Notes under the pieces: model-generated | Told to the model about the DNA's origin: nothing | Seen by the model: the letters and a program-made list of their open reading frames with translations, nothing else | Database searches by the model: none | Assembly (NCBI RefSeq): GCF_014131735.1 | Contig: NZ_CP039121.1 | Span: 2,046,001-2,110,000, forward strand | Length of the DNA: 64,000 nucleotides | Direction: 5' to 3' | Origin: Lactiplantibacillus plantarum | Lineage (GTDB): Bacteria; Bacillota; Bacilli; Lactobacillales; Lactobacillaceae | Shown: piece by piece, positions 46,081-55,421 of the stretch | How positions within the stretch are numbered: position 1 is the stretch's first letter | How the letters are laid out: every line of letters starts with the position of its first letter | Program-made: the position numbers and the translations under genes

Positions 46081-46894
46081 TCGCTTCACTCCCTAAATCA
46101 ATATGTTGTGCGTGAAAGTCCGGTTGGCCCAACCAGTTCCGCGCGATTGCTTCGAATTGATCAGCCGCCCCCGTCGTGTAGTACTCATCCGGATAACGCT
46201 TAGTAGAACGATCGTTAGCAATATCCAAGTAATCGAGTACCGCCGAGACATCGTTCACCGTTTCGGCACCAGAATCAATCAAGGTCACCCCAGGCCCCAT
46301 CACATTTTGAATAAGTGGCCGCAATAATGGATAGTGTGTGCAGCCCAAAACAAGCGTATCAACGTCTTGTTTTTTTAGTTGTTTCAACGTTTCCGCAACC
46401 ACCCGCTTGGCAACCGTTGATTGATACTCATTCGATTCAACCAACGGCACAAACTTTGGGCACGCCTGCGAAACGACCGTCGCAGTAGGATCTTTGGTTA
46501 AGATAGCATCTCGATAAGCATTACTACGAATCGTCCCCTCAGTCGCAATCACACCGATTCGATTACGATGAGAAGCTTTTAACGCAGCCCGCGAACCAGG
46601 CGCAATCACCCCAATAACGGGAATTGACAACTGCTGCCGCAACGCCGGCAATGCCGCTGCGGTCGCAGTATTACAAGCTATCACGAGCATTTTGATCTGC
46701 TTTGCCATTAAGAAATCCGCCATCTGAAAAGAAAAAGTTCGCACTTGTTCAGCTGGTCGCGGACCGTATGGCAAACGCGCCTGATCACCAATAAAATAAA
46801 CTGTTTCGCGCGGGAGTTGTTTCAAAGCTTGCTTGACGACAGTCAACCCGCCAACCCCCGAATCCATGAAGCCAATTGCATGTTCATTTGCCAT
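46073..46894 (-). CDS. murI: Glutamate racemase
   Basis: 273-aa cofactor-independent racemase supplying D-glutamate for peptidoglycan; also called racE. Two catalytic cysteines are visible, in VIACNTATAAALP and LGCTHYPLL, with the N-terminal FMDSGVGGLTV loop. I set the start at ATG 46894 (GGAG 8 bases before); the frame from 47017 runs back into the promoter region. It heads the racE-rdgB-yfcE operon. Confidence 0.94.
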   Translation of the reverse strand: MANEHAIGFMDSGVGGLTVVKQALKQLPRETVYFIGDQARLPYGPRPAEQVRTFSFQMADFLMAKQIKMLVIACNTATAAALPALRQQLSIPVIGVIAPGSRAALKASHRNRIGVIATEGTIRSNAYRDAILTKDPTATVVSQACPKFVPLVESNEYQSTVAKRVVAETLKQLKKQDVDTLVLGCTHYPLLRPLIQNVMGPGVTLIDSGAETVNDVSAVLDYLDIANDRSTKRYPDEYYTTGAADQFEAIARNWLGQPDFHAQHIDLGSEAND

Positions 46895-46928
46895 TTTAAA
46901 ATCTCCGTTCACTGAATTCTGAAACTTT

Positions 46929-46957
46929 ATTATGGTCTTTTTTGAAATTGATTTCAA
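46929..46957 (-). promoter_or_regulatory. Probable promoter of the glutamate racemase operon
   Basis: TTGAAA (46952-46957) and CATAAT (46929-46934) with 17 bases between, 35 bases before the ATG. Confidence 0.6.
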
Positions 46958-47010
46958 GCCAGACCAATTGCGACGAAATTGTAAAGTTTCCGTTGATAAA
47001 TTGAAAAAAA

Positions 47011-47039
47011 CCGACACATTAGTGGAAACGGGGTATAAT
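47011..47039 (+). promoter_or_regulatory. Probable promoter of yslB
   Basis: TATAAT at 47034-47039; the best -35 at 17 bases is CCGACA (47011-47016), a weak match. Confidence 0.5.
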
Positions 47040-47093
47040 AATGATTATACAGTGGCTAGAGTACCACGATTTTTTGCATGGAAAGGAATTATC

Positions 47094-47615
47094 ATGACGA
47101 ACGACTTTTATTCTCAATTTGCGGGCAACTCGATCAAAGCTTCCATCCTCAGTGTGGAAATCTTGCGAGATGCCTTAATACCAAAGTTATTGGGTGATGA
47201 CAGTAGTGGCATCCTTTACTGGGCGGGTAAAGACTTGGCACGCCAGTTTCCTGTCGCTAGTGATGATGATCTTGTTACCTTTTTTGAGCAAACCGGCTGG
47301 GGTCACCTTGTCGTGATTACAACGACGGATGATCTAATCACGTATGAATTGACTGGTGAGCCGGTCGCTCGGCGTAGCGCCACGATCAAATCACCAGACT
47401 TTATGCTTGAAACTGGCTTTCTAGCTGAGCAGTCGGCGCTCCGCACCAACTGTGTGAGTGAAGCTAAAATTACGTTCCAAAATCGCATGCGACTGCGCAT
47501 CTCAGTTACGATTGATCACAATCAACCAATCGTCAATCACGATCCCGCAACACCAATCGAAATCGTGCGGCCTCAAGTTGAACTTGATGACGAACAACCT
47601 GAAGAAGCACAGTAA
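47094..47615 (+). CDS. YslB family protein (DUF2507)
   Basis: 173-aa cytoplasmic protein. Family blocks are LRDALIPKLLGDDSSGILYWAGK and FMLETGFLAEQ, resembling the YslB/V4R-like fold. Function is unknown. ATG 47094 is chosen because AAAGGA precedes it by 8 bases; the longer frame from 46932 covers the promoter. It is divergent from the glutamate racemase gene, the same relation as in B. subtilis, where yslB lies near racE. The C-terminus is acidic. Confidence 0.83.
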   Translation: MTNDFYSQFAGNSIKASILSVEILRDALIPKLLGDDSSGILYWAGKDLARQFPVASDDDLVTFFEQTGWGHLVVITTTDDLITYELTGEPVARRSATIKSPDFMLETGFLAEQSALRTNCVSEAKITFQNRMRLRISVTIDHNQPIVNHDPATPIEIVRPQVELDDEQPEEAQ

Positions 47616-47645
47616 AAAGGACGGCCACGTGGTCGCCCTTTTTTG
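47616..47645 (+). terminator. Terminator of yslB
   Basis: AAAAGG.CGGCCA with its complement TGGTCGCCCTTTTTT around CG, directly after the stop. Confidence 0.75.
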
Positions 47646-47708
47646 CAACGTTAAATAGTTTTCCTTATATAGTCATTATTAACGGTTGTCCCCGGTCTTA
47701 AAAAAGAG

Positions 47709-47746
47709 CGCAAAAAAACGCGCCGTTCACTTAAGAAGGCGCGTTC
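47709..47746 (-). terminator. Terminator of trxA
   Basis: AACGCGCC/GGCGCGTT stem with a partly paired 13-base loop and a minus-strand TTTTTTG tract. Confidence 0.75.
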
Positions 47747-47782
47747 GCTAGCGAACCATTAATGAAATAATGGCCCAGCTTA

Positions 47783-48094
47783 TTATAGATATTGAGCTAA
47801 AGTTTGTTGGATCTGTTCCTTGGAATGGTAGCCAACTAAGGTATCAACCACTTCGCCATCCTTCTTAACTAATAAGGTTGGAATGCTCATGATACCAAAG
47901 TTGCTGGCCGTTTCAGGGTTGGCGTCGACATCCATCTTATTGAACGTCACCTTGTCACCCATCTCGTCAGCTAATTGTTCGACCACTGGTGACTGCATCC
48001 GGCAAGGACCACACCATGTCGCCCAGAAGTCAGTTAACGTTACTCCTGAAGCCGTATCCGTTGTAAAAGTTTTATCAGTAGTTGCTGCGACCAT
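47783..48094 (-). CDS. trxA: Thioredoxin
   Basis: 103-aa thiol-disulfide reductant. The active site WCGPC is at residues 27-31, preceded by DFWAT and followed by the cis-Pro SIPTLL near residue 76. Cytoplasmic, no signal. It is monocistronic between mutS2 and yslB, with a promoter (48136-48164). In Gram-positives thioredoxin genes are often Spx targets, and spx is in this window; control here is inference. Confidence 0.95.
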   Translation of the reverse strand: MVAATTDKTFTTDTASGVTLTDFWATWCGPCRMQSPVVEQLADEMGDKVTFNKMDVDANPETASNFGIMSIPTLLVKKDGEVVDTLVGYHSKEQIQQTLAQYL

Positions 48095-48135
48095 TATAAT
48101 CGGCCTCCTTTAAGCTTTATCTGTTACTAATAGTA

Positions 48136-48164
48136 AGTATACCAGTAACCGGGTGGAACACAAA
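48136..48164 (-). promoter_or_regulatory. Probable promoter of trxA
   Basis: TTTGTG (48159-48164), 17-base spacer and TATACT (48136-48141) preceded by TGG, an extended -10 form. Confidence 0.6.
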
Positions 48165-48249
48165 CAATTTGCCTGCAATCAAAGCGCCGATATCGTGCAC
48201 AGCCATGAATTCGCGTCATCACTGATCTGCACCTGGCACTCGTCACTGG

Positions 48250-50613
48250 TTATTTGAACTGCACCTCAGTCGCACCATTGCCGCCATGATTTGGCGCAGC
48301 AAAGTGAAACGACTTGACTTGCCGATTAGACTTGAGATAGTTGGTAATGCCTTCTCGTAGAGCACCAGTTCCCTTCCCGTGTACGATTGTGACGGAAGGA
48401 TACCCGGCCAACAACGCAGCATCAATATAGCGATCAACTTGAGTCATCGCGTCTTCATAACGCACACCCCGCAGGTCCAAGTTCGGCGAAACGTGACTCG
48501 CGTGGGCACTCTGAACAGTAGCACGCGCGCGTTTTGGCTCTTCTGGCTTAACGCGTTCCAAGTCACCGTCACTAATCTTCATCTTCAAGATGCCGAGTTG
48601 GACTTCCCACTCGTGTTTACCCATCTGACGCATCAACACACCACGTTGACCATACGATTTGACCAGCACGTCATCACCTTCATGAAAATCATGTTGGGCT
48701 TTGGCACGCCGTAATACACGGTTTTTCTTGAGCTTAGGCTGTTGCTCCAATGCATTCAACGCGCCCTTCGCATCAATCAACTCGTTTTCTTTGACAGTCG
48801 CCGTACCACTCGCTAATTGTTTCTTACGCAAATCACTAATGATAGCATCGGCCTTAGTCTTACTTTGCTCAACAATGGTGTTCGCCTGCACTTTGGCATC
48901 TTCGATCAACTGATCTTTACGCTGTTGATACGCATTGAATTCGCTCTTCAACTGCCGGTGCAATTTTTCAGAATCTGCCACTTGGGTTTTCAGATGCAGT
49001 TGTTCATCTTCAACCTGTTTGCGCTTCGTCACCAAATCCGCAATCATTGCGTTGAGGTCTTGACTATCCGTATCCGTCAACGACCGAGCTTGATCAACAA
49101 TCGCTTGCGGGATGCCCAACCGCTGTGCGATATCGAGCGCATTACTTCGACCAGGAATCCCGACCAATAGCCGGTACGTCGGCTTGAGTGTTTCTTCGTC
49201 AAACTCCATACTAGCATTGATCGTATCAGGTCGGTTAAACCCATACGCCTTAAGTTCTGGGTAGTGAGTCGTCGCAACGACTTGGGTTCCCTTGGCCCCA
49301 ATGGCATCCAGAATTGCGATTGCCAGTGCCGCACCTTCTTGCGGATCAGTCCCGGCACCCAATTCATCAACGAGTACTAAACTGTGAGCGTCGATCTGCG
49401 CTAAGAAACTTTCAATATTTTCCATATGGGATGAGAACGTACTTAAATTCTGTTCGATCGACTGTTCATCACCAATATCCGCAAAGATCTCATTATAAAC
49501 GCCAACGCGACTTCCGGCTTCAACAGGAATAAATAATCCTGACTGGGCCATCAATTGTAGTAATCCCAGCGTCTTCAACGTAATCGTCTTCCCACCAGTG
49601 TTAGGCCCCGTAATGACCATCGCCTGATAATCAGTACCTAAACTAATATCATTGGCAACGACTTTGCGAGGATCAATCAGGGGGTGGCGTGCTTGCCGTA
49701 GATAGACTTCATTTTTGGGTGAAACGGCCGGTTCAGTCGCCTTCATATCATGCGCATAACGCGCCTTGGCATTGATAAAGTCGAAATGTCCAAGAATCGC
49801 CGCATTATTAATGATTTCGTCCTGGTAAGGCGCAATCAAGTTGGAGAGTTCCTCCAAGATACGCTGTTCTTCTTGCTTTTCCGCAACTTGATTTTGCCGT
49901 AACCGGTCATTCATCGCCATGACAGCCTGGGGTTCGATAAAGAGCGTCTGCCCACTCGCTGATTGATCATGCACGATGCCACCAAACCGACTGCGATTCT
50001 CGGCCTTGACCGGGATAACGTAACGGTCGTTTCTAATCGTGATGATTGGGTCGCTTAAATACTTGGCATCATGGCCACGGGTATAATGACCCATTTGGTT
50101 ACGAATCTCCGTTTCAGTACGACGGATATTGCTCCGAATCCGGCTCAGTTCTGGTGACGCCTCATCCGTGATATGACCGTCACCTTCAATGGCAGTAGCG
50201 AGGCGCTTCGTCACATCTGGTAAAGTAACTAATTCTGCAACTTCATCAAACAGGTGTCGAATATCATTCTCAGGTGCATCTTCTAGCAACTCGGCAAAAA
50301 AGCGCGTGATTGCGCGCGTTGTCCGTAACACCCGCCCAACTTGCCCGAGTTCACTCCCATTCAGGGTCGCACCGATAGCTAACCGTTTCATATGCGGTTT
50401 TATATCCGCTAAACGAGCGACCGGAATGCCACCCTTTAAACGATACACTTCTGCCCCGTCGTTGGTTTCATCTAAGGCCCGTTGAATATCCGCAACGCTG
50501 GTCATTGGGTGTAGTTCATTGAGTGCTTGTTGGCCCGTTGCCGAGACTAAGTATGGTGCTAATTGTTGTTTTACTTGTTGGTACTCTAACGTATTCAATA
50601 CTTTGGAATTCAC
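48250..50613 (-). CDS. mutS2: Endonuclease MutS2 / ribosome rescue factor RqcU
   Basis: 787-aa ATPase. The MutS core has Walker A ITGPNTGGKT near residue 333, the DELGAGTDP Walker B block, a long coiled coil (about 510-620), and a C-terminal Smr nuclease domain (LDLRGVRYEDAM, then VTIVHGKGTGALR). The mismatch-recognition domain of MutS is missing, as expected. Roles shown in relatives are suppression of recombination and splitting of collided ribosomes. The start is GTG 50613 with GGAGGG ahead; the longer frame from 50667 lacks a site. Confidence 0.94.
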   Translation of the reverse strand: MNSKVLNTLEYQQVKQQLAPYLVSATGQQALNELHPMTSVADIQRALDETNDGAEVYRLKGGIPVARLADIKPHMKRLAIGATLNGSELGQVGRVLRTTRAITRFFAELLEDAPENDIRHLFDEVAELVTLPDVTKRLATAIEGDGHITDEASPELSRIRSNIRRTETEIRNQMGHYTRGHDAKYLSDPIITIRNDRYVIPVKAENRSRFGGIVHDQSASGQTLFIEPQAVMAMNDRLRQNQVAEKQEEQRILEELSNLIAPYQDEIINNAAILGHFDFINAKARYAHDMKATEPAVSPKNEVYLRQARHPLIDPRKVVANDISLGTDYQAMVITGPNTGGKTITLKTLGLLQLMAQSGLFIPVEAGSRVGVYNEIFADIGDEQSIEQNLSTFSSHMENIESFLAQIDAHSLVLVDELGAGTDPQEGAALAIAILDAIGAKGTQVVATTHYPELKAYGFNRPDTINASMEFDEETLKPTYRLLVGIPGRSNALDIAQRLGIPQAIVDQARSLTDTDSQDLNAMIADLVTKRKQVEDEQLHLKTQVADSEKLHRQLKSEFNAYQQRKDQLIEDAKVQANTIVEQSKTKADAIISDLRKKQLASGTATVKENELIDAKGALNALEQQPKLKKNRVLRRAKAQHDFHEGDDVLVKSYGQRGVLMRQMGKHEWEVQLGILKMKISDGDLERVKPEEPKRARATVQSAHASHVSPNLDLRGVRYEDAMTQVDRYIDAALLAGYPSVTIVHGKGTGALREGITNYLKSNRQVKSFHFAAPNHGGNGATEVQFK

Positions 50614-50672
50614 TGATATCCCTCCGAAGTTCCAATGAATTACGAAAAGCCGCAAAAAAACGGACAATGCAA

Positions 50673-50930
50673 TTACTTGTCGGCATCATCCGTTTGCATT
50701 TTCAATAATTCAGCTTGTTTGTCAACCTGATCTGAAATCGCATTGAATGCGAGCAACGTCGCAATCTCCGTATCAGACAAATCGGGGGCTAATTTTTTTA
50801 ATTGTGCCACTTGCTCATTCATCATCCGCGTCACCGTTTGCATGTGACGGTCAGATGCCGTGCCAATGATCGTGTAAGTACGACCATCAATTTCCGCTTT
50901 AAAGCGGCGCTTGTTAGCAGTCATCAACAT
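50673..50930 (-). CDS. zapA: Cell division protein ZapA
   Basis: 85-aa protein. RFKAEIDGRTYTIIGTASD is the ZapA N-terminal domain, followed by a helix (ATLLAFNAISDQVDKQAELL). It bundles FtsZ at midcell. I set the start at ATG 50930, which AAGGA precedes; the frame from 50951 has no site. It lies directly upstream of mutS2, as in Bacillus, and is likely co-transcribed. Confidence 0.88.
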   Translation of the reverse strand: MLMTANKRRFKAEIDGRTYTIIGTASDRHMQTVTRMMNEQVAQLKKLAPDLSDTEIATLLAFNAISDQVDKQAELLKMQTDDADK

Positions 50931-51010
50931 CCCGCTTCCTTTCAATAACAATTAATATTCTAGCATGGTTATCACAATTATGCGACAGTTAGAACCGTCT
51001 CATAATTTCT

Positions 51011-51041
51011 AAAAAAGCCCGCGGACATGCGCCCACGAGCT
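51011..51041 (-). terminator. Terminator of the ireB-ruvX-DUF1292 operon
   Basis: Nine-base G/U-tolerant stem AGCTCGTGG/CCGCGGGCT followed by TTTTTT on the minus strand. Confidence 0.75.
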
Positions 51042-51055
51042 TAATCTACTTTCGA

Positions 51056-51352
51056 CTATTGCATGCCACCGTCATCGGCTAAGAAGGTATTCAAAACTTG
51101 CTCAACCATATCCCATTCGTCGTCCGACTCGATCAGTTGTAATTCGCCATTGTCGCCATCTTCAGGATTAAAGATGTAGGCTTGAATATCAACTTCATCA
51201 TCGGCCGCAGCATCAGCTGGATATAATAAAATATAGGAGTGACCGAAATCTTCTGAATCAAACGTGAACAAAATATTAAATAAGGTTTCGTTACCTTCGT
51301 CATCAACTAATGTGATCACATCATTGTCTTTACGATCTTGGTTTTGGCTCAT
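51056..51352 (-). CDS. DUF1292 family protein (YrzB-like)
   Basis: 98-aa acidic protein. Core blocks [19 protein letters not shown] and SYILLYPA are the DUF1292 signature. Function unknown. It follows ruvX by 12 bases and ends the ireB-ruvX-yrzB trio that is conserved across Firmicutes (B. subtilis yrzL-yrrK-yrzB) downstream of alaS. The high Asp/Glu content is family-typical. Confidence 0.9.
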   Translation of the reverse strand: MSQNQDRKDNDVITLVDDEGNETLFNILFTFDSEDFGHSYILLYPADAAADDEVDIQAYIFNPEDGDNGELQLIESDDEWDMVEQVLNTFLADDGGMQ

Positions 51353-51364
51353 GTTAGTTCCTCG

Positions 51365-51799
51365 CTATTCTTGTGTGAGTTTGCCGTGGCGATCCAAGTA
51401 GTTTTGCAAGATTAAACTTGCAGCTAGCTTGTCGATCACCTTTTTGCGTTTCTTACGTGAGGTGTTAGCTTCTTCAACCAACATCCGTTCAGCTTCAACG
51501 GTCGTCAGACGTTCATCTTCAAAGTCTACCGGCAAATGAAACCGGGCTGTCAGTAACTCGCCGTAATGTTGCGCCGCCTCAGCCCGTGGTCCCAAGGTAT
51601 TATTCATATTCTTTGGTAGCCCTAGGACAAAGCCCCCAGCATCCAATTCTTCAACGAGTTCAGCAACCCGGTCGATTCCGAATTCCTCAGCATCCTCATT
51701 GATTCGAATAATTTCAACGCCCTGCGCCGTCCATCCAAAAGCATCACTAATGGCAACGCCAACAGTTCTGGAACCTACATCTAACCCCATCAACTTCAT
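51365..51799 (-). CDS. ruvX: Putative pre-16S rRNA nuclease / Holliday junction resolvase RuvX (YqgF)
   Basis: 144-aa RNase H-fold protein. [15 protein letters not shown] carries the first catalytic Asp; [15 protein letters not shown] and the [13 protein letters not shown] block carry the others. YqgF is needed for maturation of the 16S 5' end in E. coli and is also annotated as a resolvase. It overlaps ireB by 4 bases. Confidence 0.93.
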   Translation of the reverse strand: MKLMGLDVGSRTVGVAISDAFGWTAQGVEIIRINEDAEEFGIDRVAELVEELDAGGFVLGLPKNMNNTLGPRAEAAQHYGELLTARFHLPVDFEDERLTTVEAERMLVEEANTSRKKRKKVIDKLAASLILQNYLDRHGKLTQE

Positions 51800-52065
51800 G
51801 CATCAACATCCTTATCTGCCTTTAAGTAAGACTTGACAAGTTCCTCGATAATCTCATCGCGCTGATGCTTCCGAATTAAGTTCCGAGCATCCTTTAAGCG
51901 CGGGATATACGCCGGATCACCGGATAGTAAGTAACCCACGATTTGATTAATCGGATTGTAGCCCTTTTCTTGTAACGCTTCATAAACTGTCGTTAACGTG
52001 TCGTGGACATCCTTAACGCTGTCATTATCGAAGTCAAAGTACATTGTTTTGTCTAATGAACTCAT
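51796..52065 (-). CDS. ireB: IreB family regulatory phosphoprotein
   Basis: 89-aa protein. [21 protein letters not shown] and [20 protein letters not shown] are the family signature (YrzL, DUF965). In Enterococcus IreB is a substrate of the PASTA kinase IreK and affects cephalosporin resistance; the Thr residues near the N-terminus are the phosphorylation candidates. The start is ATG 52065, 8 bases after GGGAGG. It follows alaS and overlaps ruvX. Confidence 0.92.
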   Translation of the reverse strand: MSSLDKTMYFDFDNDSVKDVHDTLTTVYEALQEKGYNPINQIVGYLLSGDPAYIPRLKDARNLIRKHQRDEIIEELVKSYLKADKDVDA

Positions 52066-52080
52066 ATCAAGCACCTCCCG

Positions 52081-52331
52081 CTAGTTTCCGCTTCTAATCT
52101 ATTTTACTAAATGCCCATATGAAGTACAATCAATCCACTTTGATGTAACACATTCGTAATAATAACCCGGAGAATGCAGACGTTTTCTGCAAATCCATCC
52201 CGATTTACACTGTTTTTTCATATGCTGACATACCCCTGTTTCGAATGTTCGAATAGTTGAAATTCAAAACAGGCACACCCTTTGTAACCCAATCTTCTAC
52301 GAGTTAAGCCGGTCACAAGGTGCCATAACAT
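52081..52331. other. Spacer before the alaS terminator, no gene seen
   Basis: About 250 bases between the ireB start and the alaS terminator. It should hold the ireB promoter; no convincing -35/-10 pair and no frame with a ribosome site was found. Confidence 0.5.
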
Positions 52332-52379
52332 TAAAAAATCAGTACCGTTAGAACGGTCTCGTCCTAACAGCACTGATTT
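52332..52379 (-). terminator. Terminator of alaS
   Basis: AAATCAGT..GTTAG with its complement CTAAC..ACTGATTT, followed by TTTTTT on the minus strand, about 70 bases after the stop. Confidence 0.8.
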
Positions 52380-52451
52380 AATTGTTATTTTGATAGCTTT
52401 AACATAGCTAACCAACATAAAAAACAGGATGTGCAACCAAAGCAATCAGTC

Positions 52452-55094
52452 TTATTGTTCGGCAAGCCACTCATGCGCAGCTTTCAGCGCCGCTGGTAGT
52501 CCAGCAGGCTTCTTCCCGCCAGCTTGGGCTAAGGTTGGGCGGCCACCGCCGCCACCACCAACTTTTGGTGCAATGGCTTTGATCAAGTCACCAGCTTTGA
52601 TACCTGCCTTGACCTTGTCATCACTAACAGCAACTAATAAGTTGACCTTTTCGCCAATGACTGTTCCAAGTACCAGTACGTCAGAATACTGCTTGGTCTT
52701 CCAAGTATCGGCCAATTGACGGAGTTGATCCATGCCAGAGACTTCAATTTGTTGGGCGATCAACGTCGTACCGTTCACATCGTCAACTTGATCAAAGACT
52801 GCCCCAGCCTGCTGTTTGGCTAAGCGACTTTCGAGGCTGGCCCGGTTCTGTTGTTCCGCTTTGAGATCGGCTTGTAACTGACTAACCTTGGCTGGCGTAT
52901 CAGCTAACTTCGGTGCCTTGACTTGAGCAGCAACTTGCTTCAAGGTTTGTTCTTCGCCGGCAAGCAGTTCGAAAGCTTCCTTCGAAGTAACGGCTTCAAT
53001 CCGCCGCGTTCCAGCGCCAATCCCTGTTTCGGAAACAATCTTAAATAGCCCCAATTCACTACTGTTCTTAACGTGGGTCCCACCATCGAATTCGATAGAA
53101 TAATCACCAATTGAAACAACCCGCACAATTTTGCCATACTTTTCAGTGAAAACCGCAATTGCGCCCATCTTGTGACCAGTTTCTTGGTCCGTTTGAATAG
53201 CACTGACTGGTAACGCTGCCCAGATCTTATCATTGACGATTTGTTCAACTTTAGCTAACTCTTCGTCAGTCACTTGACCAAAGTGAGTAAAGTCAAACCG
53301 TAAATAATCAGGTTCTACAAGTGAACCAGCTTGTTTCGTATGTTCACCGAGAACGTCACGAAGCGCCTGGTCTAACAAGTGGGTGGCGGTATGATTCTTT
53401 TCGACTTTGTTGTGGAATGCCAAGTCAACGTTCAGCGTATAAGTCGCGTCTTTTCGCATTGGTTTCAACACTTCAACGGTGTGTAAATGCTGCTTGTTGG
53501 GTGCATTTTGTACGTCAGTCACTTTAGCCACCATTTCACCGGCATCATCTAAGATCACACCACGGTCGGCAACCTGACCACCCATTTCAGCATAAAACGG
53601 TGTCTTGCTGAAAATCATCTCAGCTTGACCACTGTCGACGTGATCAACCAGGGTCTCGTCAACAATAATGTCGTTCAAAGTCCCCTGCACATTCGTTAAT
53701 TCGTCATATCCCACGTATTCACTTGGCGTTTTGATGTCGATCAAGAGACTCCGTTGGACGCCCATGGACTTGGCACTGCTACGTGCATTGCGTGCGCGGT
53801 CACGTTGAGCCTTCATTTCAACTTCAAAACCAGCTTCGTCGACATCTAAATCTTCGTCGCCAGCGTATTCCTTAGTTAGTTCGAACGGGAAGCCATAAGT
53901 GTCATATAACTTAAATGCATCCTTACCAGCTAGTGTATCGTGACCAGCCTGCTTGGTTTCCGCGATCAAGTTATTTAACAGATTCAACCCATCATTCAAG
54001 GTCTCATTGAAGCGACTTTCTTCTGAAGCCACGATCTTTTCGATATACGCACTATTTTTGAGCACGTCGGGATAGTGTGAAGCCATGATCTTGCCAACAA
54101 TCGGTACTAATTGGTCCAAGAAAGCTTCTTTCAAACCTAATTTTTGACCATGTAGGATTGCCCGCCGAATCAACCGCCGAATGACATAGCCACGACCTTC
54201 GTTGGAAGGTAAGGCCCCGTCACTAATAGCAAACGTAATGGCCCGAGCGTGATCGGCAATCACTTTGAAGGACACATCGTCCTGGGCGTTATCACCGTAG
54301 TGCTTGCCATCACTTAATTCTTCCGTCTTATGAATAATTGGGAGGAATAGGTCAGTTTCAAAATTGGTTTTCGCATTTTGAAAGACCGAAACGACCCGTT
54401 CTAGCCCCATCCCCGTATCAATATTCTTACGCGGGAGTGGTTCGTAAGTACCTTCAGGAGTGTGGTTAAATTGCGAAAAGACAATGTTCCAAACTTCCAA
54501 GTAACGTTCATTTTCACCACCAGGATAGTTTTCCGGGTCATCATCAGCTAAATTATTGAAAGCTTCGCCACGATCATAAAAAATTTCTGAATCGGGGCCA
54601 GATGGGCCTTGACCAATGTCCCAGAAGTTATCTTCGACTTTAATGATGTGGTCTGGTTTCACGCCAGTTGCTTCCCAGAATTTCGCGGCATCCGTGTCCT
54701 TGGGATAAACAGTCATGTATAACTTGTCAGGATCCCAGCCAAACCATTTTGGTGAGGTCAAGAGTTCCCAGGCCCAACTGATTGCTTCTTTTTTGAAGTA
54801 GTCACCAACTGAGAAATTACCAAGCATTTCAAACAACGTGTGGTGCCGCGCCGTCCGCCCAACATTCTCAATATCATTCGTCCGAATACTCTTCTGTGAA
54901 CTCGTCATGCGGGGGTTATCCGGCACAACGGAGCCATCAAAGTACTTCTTCATCGTTGCAACACCGGAGTTGATCCATAATAACGTTGGGTCATCCACGG
55001 GAACTAGTGATGCACTAGGGACAATCGTATGACCTTTTTCATGAAAAAAGTCCAAGTACATTTGCCGAATTTCACTACTACTTAATTTTTTCAT
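52452..55094 (-). CDS. alaS: Alanyl-tRNA synthetase
   Basis: 880-aa class II synthetase. The catalytic domain ([11 protein letters not shown] at the start, [10 protein letters not shown] near residue 240), the editing domain with [15 protein letters not shown] and the C-terminal oligomerisation domain with [15 protein letters not shown] are all present. The second half of the editing-site zinc motif reads DGGTHV, where E. coli has CGGTHV, so one zinc ligand is Asp. Expression is controlled by the T-box leader at 55105-55346. Confidence 0.95.
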   Translation of the reverse strand: MKKLSSSEIRQMYLDFFHEKGHTIVPSASLVPVDDPTLLWINSGVATMKKYFDGSVVPDNPRMTSSQKSIRTNDIENVGRTARHHTLFEMLGNFSVGDYFKKEAISWAWELLTSPKWFGWDPDKLYMTVYPKDTDAAKFWEATGVKPDHIIKVEDNFWDIGQGPSGPDSEIFYDRGEAFNNLADDDPENYPGGENERYLEVWNIVFSQFNHTPEGTYEPLPRKNIDTGMGLERVVSVFQNAKTNFETDLFLPIIHKTEELSDGKHYGDNAQDDVSFKVIADHARAITFAISDGALPSNEGRGYVIRRLIRRAILHGQKLGLKEAFLDQLVPIVGKIMASHYPDVLKNSAYIEKIVASEESRFNETLNDGLNLLNNLIAETKQAGHDTLAGKDAFKLYDTYGFPFELTKEYAGDEDLDVDEAGFEVEMKAQRDRARNARSSAKSMGVQRSLLIDIKTPSEYVGYDELTNVQGTLNDIIVDETLVDHVDSGQAEMIFSKTPFYAEMGGQVADRGVILDDAGEMVAKVTDVQNAPNKQHLHTVEVLKPMRKDATYTLNVDLAFHNKVEKNHTATHLLDQALRDVLGEHTKQAGSLVEPDYLRFDFTHFGQVTDEELAKVEQIVNDKIWAALPVSAIQTDQETGHKMGAIAVFTEKYGKIVRVVSIGDYSIEFDGGTHVKNSSELGLFKIVSETGIGAGTRRIEAVTSKEAFELLAGEEQTLKQVAAQVKAPKLADTPAKVSQLQADLKAEQQNRASLESRLAKQQAGAVFDQVDDVNGTTLIAQQIEVSGMDQLRQLADTWKTKQYSDVLVLGTVIGEKVNLLVAVSDDKVKAGIKAGDLIKAIAPKVGGGGGGRPTLAQAGGKKPAGLPAALKAAHEWLAEQ

Positions 55095-55104
55095 TTAATT
55101 CTGG

Positions 55105-55346
55105 CATCCTCTCTATCATTCTTAATTTAAGGCAAAAAAACACCGTTGCTAGCAAAGACGCTGTTAACGCGGTACCACTCTGCTTGCAACGATGTGTTCG
55201 TTTACCTCTTAAGCTCATTAACGCTGAGACACGAACTAGTTTGCTAGTCATTACTTCTAGGTAGCATCTACCCCACACCGCACTTTTTCCAGCAACCAAA
55301 GTGTTTCTTGACCGATATGTGAGATAGATATGTCCTTACTTTGCAA
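55105..55346 (-). promoter_or_regulatory. Alanine T-box riboswitch leader of alaS
   Basis: The T-box core AGAGTGGTACCGCG is at 55168-55181 on the minus strand. A GCT triplet at 55263-55265, inside the stem I loop GATGCTACC, is the likely Ala specifier. Downstream the AACAGCG...TGTT hairpin ends in seven T (55133-55139), the terminator arm. Uncharged tRNA-Ala would stabilise the antiterminator and allow alaS transcription. Stem I contains a GGGTAGATG internal loop. Confidence 0.92.
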
Positions 55347-55375
55347 AGTATAGAAAACTTGCGGCGACTTGTCAA
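55347..55375 (-). promoter_or_regulatory. Promoter of the alaS leader
   Basis: TTGACA (55370-55375), 17-base spacer, TATACT (55347-55352) on the minus strand, just before the leader. Confidence 0.88.
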
Positions 55376-55421
55376 TACACCACTCAGTTATTTTGCATTA
55401 ATCTATCCGGATGCACGTCAA

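Noticed and set aside
52218..52445. 75-codon minus-strand frame
   Set aside because: It crosses the alaS terminator hairpin and has no Shine-Dalgarno site.
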